Shown: piece by piece, positions 22,547-33,350 of the stretch | Layout of the letters: every line of letters starts with the position of its first letter | Position numbering within the stretch: the first letter of the stretch is position 1 | From: Jackrogersella multiformis | Lineage: Eukaryota; Ascomycota; Sordariomycetes; Xylariales; Hypoxylaceae | Assembly: GCA_902806575.1 (NCBI GenBank) | Contig: CADCXD010000005.1 | Coordinates: 3,038,001 to 3,102,000, forward strand | Reading direction: 5' to 3' | DNA length: 64,000 nucleotides | The notes under the pieces: model-generated | Databases searched by the model: none | What the model was told of the DNA's origin: nothing | The model's input: the letters and a program-made list of their open reading frames with translations, nothing else | Program-made: the position numbers and the translations under genes

Positions 22547-23040
22547 AGGGGTCTGGCCTTGTCGCGTGGATTGGAGATCTAGTAGGGGTGCAGGTACCTA
22601 TGCACACAACGAAATGTTAACGAGACCATCAAAGCTTTCATAGGGGTATGGTAGGGTATTCAATGTCCGGCTTTAGGATATGTAGCGCAGTAATTCAAGC
22701 TTTTTCTTAGCAGCTAGCAACTCATTGCAAAACATCCATACCAATAGCATTATCGGTAGAACTATTTGCCCCAATATTCGCACTTCCTTTTCATGATATT
22801 TGCTTGGCTGCTACCTAGCCTACCTACCTAGGTACCTAGCTACGATCTCTATCTATTTGATGTTAGGCTCATAGGAACAAATGTATAGCACGAGCCATCC
22901 AATCCAGTTCAGCAAACCCTTACGCAATCTACCGAACTCGAGGTAATTAATTCATTGGCAATCAAGATTTGGGCAACTGATATCTTACACGATTCTAAAT
23001 ATATCTCACATCAGTTTAAGCCATAAACATTATTGCCGTT
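22547..23040. other. Spacer between convergent genes
   Basis: These are 3' flanks of the AAA ATPase and the dienelactone hydrolase-like gene. A CCTACCTACCTAGGTACC cluster lies near 22815-22840. No gene is seen. Confidence 0.5.
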
Positions 23041-23787
23041 TTACAACTCATGCAGGAATTGGTTGAACCAGCCAACAGCTGCGTTCTTCGCCCTGACCAT
23101 AGCTAACCGCTCGCTGGGCTTTTTCTCATCGGCACGGACTAGACCGCCGTGCTCCACGCCTGCGAAGTGGCGATAGTCCCAGTCGATGTCGCGCTTCTGG
23201 AGCGTCTCAAATGTGTATGCCTTGAGCTCAGCGGTATATAATGTATCGTGCTCCGGCGCCAGAAGCTGCACAGGGACGGCAACCTCTTCGATGTCCTTCT
23301 TGGTCAGCAGGGACGGGTGGCCCGTCGAGATGACGTCGACTAGAGAAGGATTGTGCTCCTTAGCAGCAAGCCGGAACACGGCCCATCCGCCATAGCAGTA
23401 GCCGATGGCGCCGAGCTTCTTATACTTCTGGCGTAGGGTCTTGGCGGCGGCGAAAATCTCAGGCTCGCGGATGGCCCTTCCCTGTCGCTGTATGAAGGCC
23501 GGAATGTCAAATTTGCTAAAATCCCCAGCCATGATGGGAACCGGGTCGACGATCTCACCCCCGAAGAAGTCGGGCAAGTAGACCGTCGCGTTGATCTCTT
23601 TGGCGAAGTGGTCCGCGATAAGCCGCGAGTTGGGAAAAGTCCAGCCTAGGGCATCATGAACGATCAAGATGGCGACATCGGGGTTGTCGCCTGCGATATA
23701 GACATCATTATCGTTGAGCTTCGAGACCTTCCCAGTCGGCGTACCGTCCCACGTGAAACCTTTGACGCAGCACTCGGAAATCGACAT
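23041..23787 (-). CDS. Dienelactone hydrolase-family alpha/beta hydrolase (248 aa)
   Basis: A complete single-exon minus frame runs from ATG at 23787 to TAA at 23041. The catalytic triad of the family is intact: Cys131 in GYCYGG, Asp181 in APEHDTLY and His213 in VEHGG. The length matches fungal members (about 245-255). The bacterial namesake opens dienelactones in the chlorocatechol branch of aromatic degradation. Fungal homologues are cytosolic, and many have unknown substrates or act in metabolite pathways. It stands at the start of a run of small-molecule enzymes on both strands. The Cys nucleophile separates it from ordinary Ser esterases. Confidence 0.92.
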   Translation of the reverse strand: MSISECCVKGFTWDGTPTGKVSKLNDNDVYIAGDNPDVAILIVHDALGWTFPNSRLIADHFAKEINATVYLPDFFGGEIVDPVPIMAGDFSKFDIPAFIQRQGRAIREPEIFAAAKTLRQKYKKLGAIGYCYGGWAVFRLAAKEHNPSLVDVISTGHPSLLTKKDIEEVAVPVQLLAPEHDTLYTAELKAYTFETLQKRDIDWDYRHFAGVEHGGLVRADEKKPSERLAMVRAKNAAVGWFNQFLHEL

Positions 23788-24921
23788 TGTGCAGATTTGT
23801 AGTGATATAACCAGCTGGATGTGAATAGTTGATTAATTGAATTAGAGTTATATAGAATAATTGATCAGGTATGGAGATAACCCCGTTCTTATAGTTGAAA
23901 ACTTAGGCGGATATAGCGGCCTTGAGATCAGGACTAAACCCCTAGGTTATAAATGTTATCATGCTAAGACTCGGCATAGTCTTCTCATCCGAAGGTACGT
24001 AAAGCTAGCCATAGAGACTAATACAGCACTACAATGTACTGTATAGCCCCATAAAGCTGACATTGACTACCTAGGTAGCCCGGATTGTGAAGCGCTTTAC
24101 GCATTTCTCATTACAAACCCGCAATGTAGACTTACCGGAGCTTCAAGCGTCGGTGGGTGATTAGATGCGAATAATTTTATAGAGGCCCAGAATTTCTCTC
24201 GGACATAGCTACCTAGGTAGTGTTAGTTGATTATCCCATCTCCCGCGGAATCCCCCTGTTATTCTTCGAGGCCGAGGTCTAATCAGATATGGCCGAAGCT
24301 CAGTATCAAGGTACATCTTACACGAGAACTGCTTGATAGTATTGTTAAAGATTTACCTGATGGCAACCTTATGTTATAAATATCCGGAGATATATATAAG
24401 GATTAGATGTATATACCGCCTCTACATCCTGCTCCTATTCAATCCTTATCCATCCGAGCGAGATCTTCTAGCAAGAGTTTTAAACAATCAGCAATATTAA
24501 TATTTGACTTGACTTGGGCCAATTAGGTCTGAAGTTGTTAAATATACGGCTTTATATTTAATCGAATAACTAGCCCCTTTTGAATAAAAAGCTCCCGGAA
24601 AGCTTAAAACCACGGTGATATATTTTGTTTTCATAGTGATCTATAGGGGCTAATCCAAACATAGTTTAAAATAAATCTCCTATCAAAGTCTTTATATCTT
24701 TTTTTCCTGGCGATGCCCTTACAGGCCTTGCCGTCGTCACTAGCGCTTCAGACCGGGGCGTTGGGGAGGTCTCTTTAATCATACTTACCTAGGTAGATTA
24801 GCCCTTGTGGGCTAAAGTACCTAGGTAGCTTTAAGCGTTCCGGACGTTCCGAGTGTTAATTCTTTCCTACCACTAGCAACTAAATATGTTATATGCTACT
24901 AGAATATTAACATTTGAGATG
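23788..24921. other. AT-rich spacer
   Basis: No gene is supported. Palindrome copies lie near 24068, 24210, 24786 and 24818. AT-rich stretches near 24360-24700 have no open frame of note. Confidence 0.5.
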
Positions 24922-26492
24922 CTATTTACATGGTATTGGAAACCATTGATTAAATCGACACTTAGCATCATAATTCTTTTTAAGTGCCCGCAGTCTAAAA
25001 AGACTAATACCGTACACCGTTTCCAAACTTTCATCGCCGAAAGCATTATTGATGTATCTAGGTAGTTAGGTGTTTAAAGTCAGTTATATCCACACTGGTC
25101 TGGTTGAGAATTGATGAACACTTACGTGCTATGCTGCGCCAACCCATCAGCGCTCTGCCATAATTCCCTTGCTTTCTGCCCGTAGCTTAAAGCTGTAGGA
25201 TCAAGAGCCGAATCAGTATACGATGCCGTGATAGATGCAAATATATTGACGGTCTGCCGGAATGGGAACGCTGAGCTGAATACTGGCAGCTCTTTAGCTT
25301 TGTCCATCGGGTTGATATTGAGCAGCACCGAACTGTGGTCCAAACCGGCGTGGCCCACGAGTTCCGTCCAGACATCGTAAACGGCGTGCCATGAGGTCGG
25401 ATCTAGACGCGACATGCCGACAGCCCATGTCGGCTTACGTCCCCCTTTGGTACACGCAATTGCACTTCCGGCGTTCCACATATCGTACGGTACGACCTTA
25501 GCCCCGTCTGAGACCGGTCCAATGGCAAGCAACGAGGCAAACGCGGCCCGCCCTGCATCTTCAGCACCGTGATAAAAGACTGTGACGAGGATGGACGGCT
25601 GGCCAGTACTGCCTATGGCCCAAGTCATCGAGAGTGACATAGGCGGCTTTAGGGTCAGATTTGAGATGGCGCCGAGTACCGAGTCGAGCTGCGTAGGTGT
25701 ATAAACCAGGGCACCTGTCCACGCAGTAGATGGATTACTGCTATCGACGGCGTGGGCTTTGAACACGGCCGATGTCACGATGCCGAAGTTTGGTGCTGCC
25801 CCTCGAAGGGCCCAAAATAGGTCTGGCGATGATTTAGGGGTAATGATCTTGGCATCACCGTCCGCCAACACCACATTCATAGACACGATATTGTCAACGC
25901 CGAGTCCGTATTCGCCTGTCAGGTAGCCGATACCTCCCCCGAGAACTGCGCCTAACATTCCGGCGCAGTCGCATGTGCCTGTAGCTACCAGTGCGCCGTT
26001 CCGAGAACCTGCTGTAGTTACGTTGGAAACCAGGGCACCGCCACCCACAGTGACGAACCTTTTGTCATCGCTGAAGGTCACGTCACGCAGTTGATCTAAA
26101 TCGATTGCAATTCCATTCTTATCAAGAGTAAATGTTGTTGCCCAGCCGTTGCCCCCATTTTGAACCAGGAATGGAATATTGTTCTCGACTGCCCATCTCA
26201 CCTAAGCTCTCATTAGTCGTGTATCTAGGAAGGGATAGTGATCTCCAAGGATTCCCCGTTCTATGAAATACATCAGTTTTACCGTTACTTGAACATCCTG
26301 CTCTGAAGCGGGATGAACCACTGCTCCTGGCTGAGGAGCCTTATAGTCGCTCCATCTCGGCGCTGTGGTCGAATCCCCGATAAATGAATCCGGGGATAAA
26401 AGCCCCTGGAGGGAGCTTGTATCAACATAGCCACTTATGACCAATTTACAACAAAGAAAAATTAATTCAAATACAAGAAATAATTTCGACAT
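24922..26492 (-). CDS. Secreted BBE-type FAD-linked oxidoreductase lacking the His anchor (three exons, 473 aa)
   Basis: On minus, exons are 26492-26283, 26201-25126 and 25057-24922. The introns are 81 bp (donor GTAAAA) and 68 bp (donor GTAAGT), and the short third exon supplies the family C-terminus (YINNAFGDES, then LRALKKNYDAKCRFN). N-terminal residues 1-20 form a signal peptide, so the enzyme is likely exported. It carries the FAD_binding_4 (PCMH) fold and BBE domain. The Cys that binds the flavin is kept (Cys147 in GTCDCAG before LGGG), but the His of the usual SGGHS motif is Asn88 (NGGNG), so bicovalent attachment is not expected. Family members oxidise alcohols, sugars or alkaloid-like substrates with O2. 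The exon-1 donor was chosen because it keeps the DVQVT/VRWAVENN alignment gap-free. Confidence 0.88.
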
Positions 26493-26951
26493 GATAGAAC
26501 ATGGAGGCAGGTAGCCGGCTAGATCAACGAAGGTAATTTGGCTGCTTACCTACCGGTATTATATACGGGTAGATATAACCTAATTGACTAAGGAATATAT
26601 TTGGGAGACCGGAACATTATCAACGTTCTGAATACCCATATACTATCTCCTAGCTGCGCATCAAAACTCATTAGTCACCAAGCAACCCCTTACATACCTA
26701 GGTAGGTTAACATCCCTTCCCTTCTCTTTCTTCCCTTAAGGCGATAAATACCTAAACCAACATGATATAAACCCCTCTTTTCGTATCCACCCACTGATAT
26801 TTTTCGGGGTTAGTTCTTTGTTATGATTGTTATCACACCACACTTGAGAGAAATACTTCGTAAGAAATAAGAAGTCGAGGCCGATATCTGGTTCATCTCA
26901 ACTAGGCACGATTTTTTCACTCGGCTACAATATAAAACCAAAGAATTCAAG
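26493..26951. promoter_or_regulatory. Divergent intergenic region between BBE oxidase and dehydrogenase
   Basis: These 459 bases separate two divergent start codons and hold one ACCTAGGTAGG palindrome near 26697. No binding site is assigned. Confidence 0.35.
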
Positions 26952-27868
26952 ATGTCTTCTAGAATCAATACGATACTCATAATTGGTGCCACCGCTGGTA
27001 TTGGCGAGGCCTTCACCCGCCGCTTTCATGCCATGGGCAAGAAGGTCATTGGGGCGGGCCGCAACCAGGATAAACTAAACAACTTAGCCAACGAGCTACC
27101 TGGACTCGAGACACGTCAGGTAAGTCACGATTTGATGCCTAATGTGCTAGGTAGTTATCTCGCCTACCTACCTAGGTAGGTAAGCTACTAGGTTAACCTA
27201 ATATCTCTTTATAGTTCGACATCTCGAATTTGGCTACCCTCCCAGCCAACGTCAACAACATAATCAGTGATTTTCCCTCCCTTGACACCGTGCTCATCAC
27301 AGCCGGGACCCAGCTCTTCTATAACTTCTTTGATTCATCCTCGACAACCCCTGAAAACATCAACGCTGAGGTCACGACAAACCTAACAGCGCCTGCGCTT
27401 CTCATCCGCCTCTTCACGCCACATCTTCTGCAGTTAGCTAGTAAAGGAACTAAGACCACTCTCTTCATGACGGGCTCTTCACTTGGCTACGTCCCTCTAA
27501 GCTTCTACCCGACGTGCTGCGCAGCTAAATCAGGATTACAGTCGCTGGTCAAGATACTACGGCAGCAACTTGCGTTCATGCCGAACGGGGCGAACATGCG
27601 TGTCGTCGAGATTGTACCGCCGTATACCGATACGGGTCTCGATAAGGCTCATCGGGAGGCGACAATTGCGGTGCAGGGTGGGCCTGAAAAGGCATTTCCA
27701 GCTATGCCGCTAGGCGAATTCGTCGAGAAATGCTTCGAAAGTTTGGAACAGCCCGGCCCAGATGGTGAGATCAAGAAGGAGATCGGTGTTGGTTTTGGAG
27801 AGCTGGGCGTGAATACGTGGCGCGACAGCTTTGGGAAAGTGTACGAACAGATGGGTATTGCGACGTAG
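26952..27868 (+). CDS. Short-chain dehydrogenase/reductase with Cys at the catalytic Tyr position (two exons, 273 aa)
   Basis: Exons 26952-27119 and 27215-27868 are joined in phase 0; the 95-bp intron (donor GTAAGT, acceptor ATAG) contains a full CCTAGGTAGG palindrome. The Rossmann motif is GATAGIGEAF (residues 12-21), the structural motif is the ITAG near residue 84, and the catalytic Ser lies in GSSLG (143-147). Where the family has YxxxK, the sequence is CCAAK (Cys157, Lys161; codon TGC at 27515). The family (DltE-like fungal SDRs) reduces or oxidises carbonyl and alcohol groups with NAD(P). The change may reduce or alter activity, or be a recent mutation. It lies between two flavin oxidases. 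Confidence 0.9.
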
Positions 27869-28422
27869 ACTCAATACCAAGGGGCTTGTTATATGAGCCT
27901 ACAATATCAGTAGCTACACCATATACCTTAGGTATCTAGAGGTAGTTAGGAGGATAGAATCCAAATAATTGCACAAATATGGCCGCGGGGAAAACATCGT
28001 GAGTGATGGCTAAGAAGGAAGCCGTAACTAACGAAGAGTAATTCGTAGTAGTGGTTAGCTTTGGCTTTGGCTTGAACTCCGTTTAGGGGGAGAATGACTT
28101 TGAGAACGCACGACTAGACGCGCGTGGTTGAGCATAGATTGGAACTGAATGCAACAAACCATTTTTGTGACGAACAAAGTGTAGAAGAGGAGACCACTGT
28201 GTCGCCGGCTCGTTCGGTGTCCCTAGAAGAACTAGTGCATCATACCTAAAGCAAGGGAGGGACTTGTTGAGAAACAACCCCATTTCTCTTTGTCTGCCAA
28301 CAGCTAGGACTGCCGCAACAACAAACAGGCAATTTAGTGTGAAAGCACCTTCACCTCGCCTATTCAGAGGACATTTCAATGTCTTTCACTCTGCTTAACA
28401 CTTGTGAATCTGTTAGGACGGC
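27869..28422. other. Spacer
   Basis: No gene is seen; the minus frame 28083-28379 has no motif. It probably contains the promoter of the second BBE-type oxidase. Confidence 0.45.
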
Positions 28423-29975
28423 ATGGCCAATAAACTCCCTTCCCGCCTAATCGACGAGTTGCAGGCTAAGGCCGGGCTAGATCTAGAGATCCTGACGGAT
28501 AAGAATAGCACGCGCTTCCAGGAATATGCCAAGCGGTGGACCGATATTGACCGCCAGATTCCCGGTGCAATAGTGCTTCCTTTCTCGGAGGAACAAGTCA
28601 AGAAGACGGTAATGATATCCCGATATCTTACCCATGTCTTCACTAACCACGACTTGTGTAGGTTCAGTGGGCTGTTCAATCATCAGTTCCTTTCGTTGCC
28701 AAGAGTGGAGGCCATAGCGAGTGGTCGACAGTTGGCGAGCATGGAATCATCATTGACTTGAGTAAATATTCCGGGATCAAGGTCGATGCTTCTGCAAAAA
28801 GAGCCGTGCTGAAAGGGAGCATACTGTCAAAGGAGGTGGCTGTTGCATTGGCCGCAGAAGGCTTATTCACAGGTGAGATCCATTCTACCCAGGTACAATC
28901 GTGCAATACCTAGTCGGTTCCTCATTGCTGATCTGGCATAAACTGCAGCCTTAGGGAATGGAAACACGGTAGGTGCCATTCCATATTTCCTTGGCGGAGG
29001 CGCATCAATCACCACTTCAATTACCGGCTTCGGTTCGGACCAGATCTTATCCGCTCGCATGATTGACGCGAATGGGAACTTGGTTATTGTCACCGAAGAA
29101 ACGGAGCCAGATCTTCTTTACGCCATTCGGGGAGCGGGACAGTTCTTCGGCCTCATAACAGAGCTGACGATCAAAACTACTCCGTTGGCCCAACTTGGCA
29201 ACGACCAAGGTGTCATCTGGGTTGGTAGTTTTGTATTCCCTCTTGAGCGTGCCAAAGAGGTTGCCATGGCCATGATAAAACTCATGGACGATGGCACCAA
29301 CGCAACGGCTGGCCTCATGATGATCCAAGCACCACCACCAGCACGAAATCCAGCCTTGATCATCGCGGCAAGATACACTGGTAACCCCGATGAAGCAGAA
29401 CGCGCGTATAAGCCGCTCTATGACCTGAAGCCTATAGTGGCCAAAGGAGGACCGGTTCCTATCCAGAACACTAGCGATGGCCGCGAGGTGCTGGCCGTCA
29501 AGGGAGGCTTCAAGCGATTCGGTGTAGTCGGACTAAGACGTTTCGATGTGGACGGATTTCTCAAAACCATTGACGTGTGGAAAAATCTAGTAATGGAATG
29601 TCCGGATGCTATCAATACGGCCTTCAATTTTCAATGGGATTCCCGCCCGCCCAAGGCGCCAGACGTTGAATCTGCCAGTAGGTACTCACTAATATCGTTA
29701 GACCATCTTACATGTGCTGACAATATGATGCGAAAAGAAACAATCTCATTTGGCACACCGACGCTAGTAACCGCCAGAAGGTGGATTATTTCAATGATCA
29801 GTCAATTGCCATTATGCGAGGACCAGACCGATCAGAGTATGCAGACTTTCAGAACGGCACCCGCACAGAGCCGATCGAGCTGCGGTTCCGGGGGATCGGT
29901 AAGCTTGAAAAATTGAGGGCCCTGAAGAAGAAATGGGATCCAACCGGTGTGTTCACCAAGCAGTTACTCGAGTAG
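28423..29975 (+). CDS. Intracellular BBE-type FAD-linked oxidoreductase lacking the Cys anchor (four exons, 455 aa)
   Basis: Exons: 28423-28608, 28662-28872, 28949-29681, 29738-29975. The introns are 53, 76 and 56 bp with consistent phases. The product has the FAD_binding_4 fold, the His anchor (His80 in KSGGHSEW), the LGGG motif at 147-150 and the C-terminal KKKWDPTGVF of BBE proteins. The flavin-binding Cys is missing: the aligned position is Gly137 (GNGNTVG), so FAD would be bound through His alone or non-covalently. No signal peptide is present, unlike the paralogue at 24.9-26.5 kb. The third donor (GTACTC) is weak, and an in-frame alternative was not found. The substrate is unknown; tailoring or catabolic oxidation is plausible. 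Confidence 0.87.
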
Positions 29976-30649
29976 AGAATATGATGTCTTGTGATGGGGG
30001 TAGTTATTGATCTTTTATTTCAAGCAATTTTATCAATTCCGTGCTATTTGATTCTGTCATGTGTGAAAGTCCAAATGGAGCAAACCCACGAGAAAATTCC
30101 GAGTCTGTAATATCTACCTACCTAGGGTAGACAACCAGAAAGGCGTTACCAGGTACACTAATAGTAAAAGAAATGTAGACCGTGGGAATAATACTGTCTT
30201 GTACTGTAATCTTATCCCCTAATTATGTAATAAATAGCTAAAACACGTACAAGTTACCTGAAAAACTAACTTGAGGGATAGGAGATAATGGTCTACATTT
30301 ATTCCGACTTATGACGGAGTTCAATTTTACCGAGGCTCATAGGTACATACAGTAGAATTTCTAACGCCACGAAGAAAAAATAACGATCCCGAGTGAACAT
30401 CACATCACTGATCTGTTGAGACAATAGAAGAATGCCGAACTCTGATTAATAAATATTATAACTTCTAATCTTTCCAATACCCCTGAATCCACTCGATAAT
30501 AAGTCTGACTATCACGCACATAATCCCTACATTACAATACAACTTCTAGGTATTGCTCATAATTATTCATTACATACACCACATCATTCGTGATAGATTA
30601 CTCGTGTTTCTTTCATATCATTACTTCGATGCTCAATTACGCCATGGCC
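29976..30649. other. Spacer between convergent genes
   Basis: No gene is supported. A CTACCTACCTAGGGTAG palindrome variant lies near 30114-30130; the rest is AT-rich. Confidence 0.5.
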
Positions 30650-33350
30650 TCAATTTAAATTCCCCATTAACGCCTGCAGGATTGCGTTGATGAAGTCTGA
30701 GACTGTCGCTACAAGCTATGTGGCAAAAAGGTCAGCATATGGACATGCGCGGCGAAATCAAAAGCAGGTAAGGTAAAAGGGGATATGTGGAGAGACAAGT
30801 AAAATATGAGGAACTTACCGGTGTAGCGTCACCTATTAATTCGGTCGTCTGCGAGACGAAGGCGGCCGACAGCAGATTCTCTGCGTTGCCCAGCAGATCC
30901 ATAATTCCCTTCACGGTTGTCGGCGTAATTAGAGGTGTAATCTCCTCGACGATGCCCTGGATGTCGATCTTGTTCAGGGCGCCGAGTAGAGGCTTAACGG
31001 CATTTATAAGGCCAATGAAGTCGATCTGACCCAGCGAGCTGAGAAGTGGCTTGATCTGAGCCAGGAGGCCTGGGATGTCGATCCCTCCAAGAGCCCCGAC
31101 TAATGGCACCGCACCATCGATTATGGTGTGGGTTTCATTGACGAACTGGCTTGTGAGGAGCGACTCGGCATTGTCGACGAGCCCGATAATGCCGTGAATC
31201 GAGTCGGCTGTGAGCAAAGGGGAGATTGCGTCAAAGATGCCCTTGATATCGATGTCTCCCAGAGAGTTCAGAATAGGGGTGATTTGCTTGATCAGGCCTG
31301 CGAGGTCGATTTGGCCTAATGCATCTAGGAGAGGTTCTACTTTGTCGATAAGTCCTGCCAAATCAATCTGGCCCAAAGAGTTGAGAAGCGGCGAGATTTT
31401 TTTGACCAAGCCTGCGATGTCGATCTGGCTCACAGCATTCAGGATAGGCTCTATTTGTTTAACCAAGCCTGCAATGTCGATCTGGCTCACAGCATTTAGG
31501 ATGGGCTCTATCTGTTTGACGAGGCCACTCAGATCGACCTGGCCAAGAGCATTCAGAATTGGTGCGAGCTGTTTCACCAAGCCAGCAATGTCAATTTGGC
31601 CTACGGCGTCCAAAATAGGATCCACCTTCTCGACGAGGCCGGCTATGTCGACCTTGCTTAGGGAATCCAAAAGTGGTTTCACTTGATTGATGAGGCCGGC
31701 TATATCTACCTTGCTCAGGGCATCCAAAAGTGGTTTCGCTTGATTGACGAGGCTTTCTAAGTCAATCTTGCCGACGGCGGCTATCAAGGGTACAGCACCA
31801 GATATGAGCGTCTTCGTTTCGTCGACAAATTGGCTTGTCAGTAGGTCTTCGGCATTGCCCAGGAGCCCAACGATGCCCTTGACTGAGTCGGGTGTCAGGA
31901 GTGGCTCGACAGCTGAGAAGAGACCTTGCAGGTCGATCTTGCTAAGACTGTCAAGCAAGGGGGAAATCTGCTTGATCAGGCCCTGTAAATCAACGTCGCC
32001 CAGACTAGACAGCAGAGGTCCTGCTGATAAGATGAGGGACTTTGTTTGATCCACGAAGTCACTTGTTAGGAGGTTTTCAGCATTTCCGAGAAGTCCTACA
32101 ATGCCTTTAACTGAGTCCGGCGTCAGCAATGGCTCGATAGCTGATAAGAGACCTTGCAGATCGATCTTGCTGAGACTGTCGAGCATGGGTGAGATTTGTT
32201 TGATCAGGCCCTGCAAGTCAACATCACCCAGACTGGAGAGCAAAGGTCCTGCCGATGAGATGAGGGACTTGGTTTGATCCACGAAGTCACTTGTCAGGAG
32301 GTTTTCGGCATTTCCGAGAAGTCCTGTAATGCCTTTGACTGAGTCCGCCGTTAACAATGGACTAAGAGCGTCAAACAGGCCTTTGAGATCAAGCTGGCCG
32401 AGCTCGTTCAGAATCGGGCTGATCTGCTTTATTAAGCTTTGCAGATCGACATTCTTTAGACTGTCGAGGAGAGGCCCGGCCCCAGAAATTAAAGACTTGG
32501 TGTCGTCGACGAAATCTGATGTAAGGAGGTTTTCGGCATTTCCTAACAGACCAACAATGCCCTTTACTGAATCTGGCGCCAGAAGCGGGCCAAGTGCATT
32601 GAGTATCCCTTCAAGGTCGATTTTTCCGAGGCCGTCGATAAGTGGTTGTGCACTGGAAAGTAGTGACTTGAGGGCATCGACAGTGTCCGATGTCAAAAGA
32701 TTTCCAGCGTTGCCCAGCAGAGTCACGATACCCTTAATGGCGTCTGGCGCTAACAGTGGCTGCAATGCACTTAGTATGCCTTTCACGTCGATTCCCTTGA
32801 CCTCATCGATGATACCCTCTAGGTCGAGAGAAGAGATCAAGTCGATCAGTGGCTCAGTCTTGGTAAGAACGCTCCTGACGATTGTGGGGATAGGCGGCTG
32901 GAGCGTTGCGGCCAGATAGATCATAGAATCGTGCAGAGCTTGCAAGAACTCGTCGCTAAGTAGCCCCTCGAGAGCTTTGAGATAACCACCGATGTCACCC
33001 AGCTCCGCGACAAGCTTAGTCAAACTCTCGAGAACTGGGCCCAAGTCTCCAAGTCCTGTGACATCTCCAAGGCCAAGTAGACCACCTGAGGAAGATCCAG
33101 AGCGGGAAGCGTTGCTGTTGCTGGCGCGTGGGTATATGGGTACCTTCTGTTGTTGTGCTTGGTTTCTCCTGAGCAGTCCGTTGAGCTCAGTTAACGCATC
33201 CGTGAGGTCTGATCTAGGAACCAATGCCAAGTTATGCTTTGCAAGAAGTGCATCAAGGTCTAACTCTATCGTCGACGCTGTCCTCGGCACGTCATCAGCA
33301 ACGAGACTGACCGGCGCCAAGGCAGCTATAAGGAGTTTGGAGAACAACAT
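30650..33350 (-). CDS. Secreted protein of 19-residue amphipathic repeats (two exons, 865 aa)
   Basis: On minus, exons are 33350-30819 and 30715-30650, with a 103-bp intron (donor GTAAGT, branch CTGAC, acceptor CATAG) before a short tail ending ILQALMGNLN. Residues 1-18 form a signal peptide; a Ser/Gly-rich linker follows at about 77-95. From about residue 160 the chain is built of 19-residue units such as EPILNAVSQIDIAGLVKQI, with hydrophobic residues on one face. In the first half, four units combine into a 76-residue block (KGIVGLLGNAENLL... to EPLLTPDS) repeated several times. No catalytic motif is seen. A structural or surface-active secreted protein (cell wall, hydrophobic coating or host interface) is possible but unproven. 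No family name is recognised. Confidence 0.82.
30819..32870 (-). repeat. 57-bp / 228-bp coding tandem repeats
   Basis: The DNA counterpart of the protein repeats: 57-bp units near 31260-31760 and 228-bp units (4 x 57) near 31800-32750. Neighbouring units are highly alike at DNA level (for example 31395-31450 versus 31452-31508), which points to recent unequal exchange. Antisense long frames here are by-products. Confidence 0.85.

Noticed and set aside
26202..26282. Alternative first intron of the secreted BBE gene (donor GTATTT, acceptor GTGAG)
   Set aside because: It gives a frame-compatible protein but inserts two residues in a conserved helix; the GTAAAA/TTAG pair aligns without a gap.
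31210..32919. Plus-strand ORFs of 100-196 residues with repeats
   Set aside because: Antisense shadows of the repeat protein; the repeats follow from the coding strand, which has a signal peptide and spliced C-terminus.
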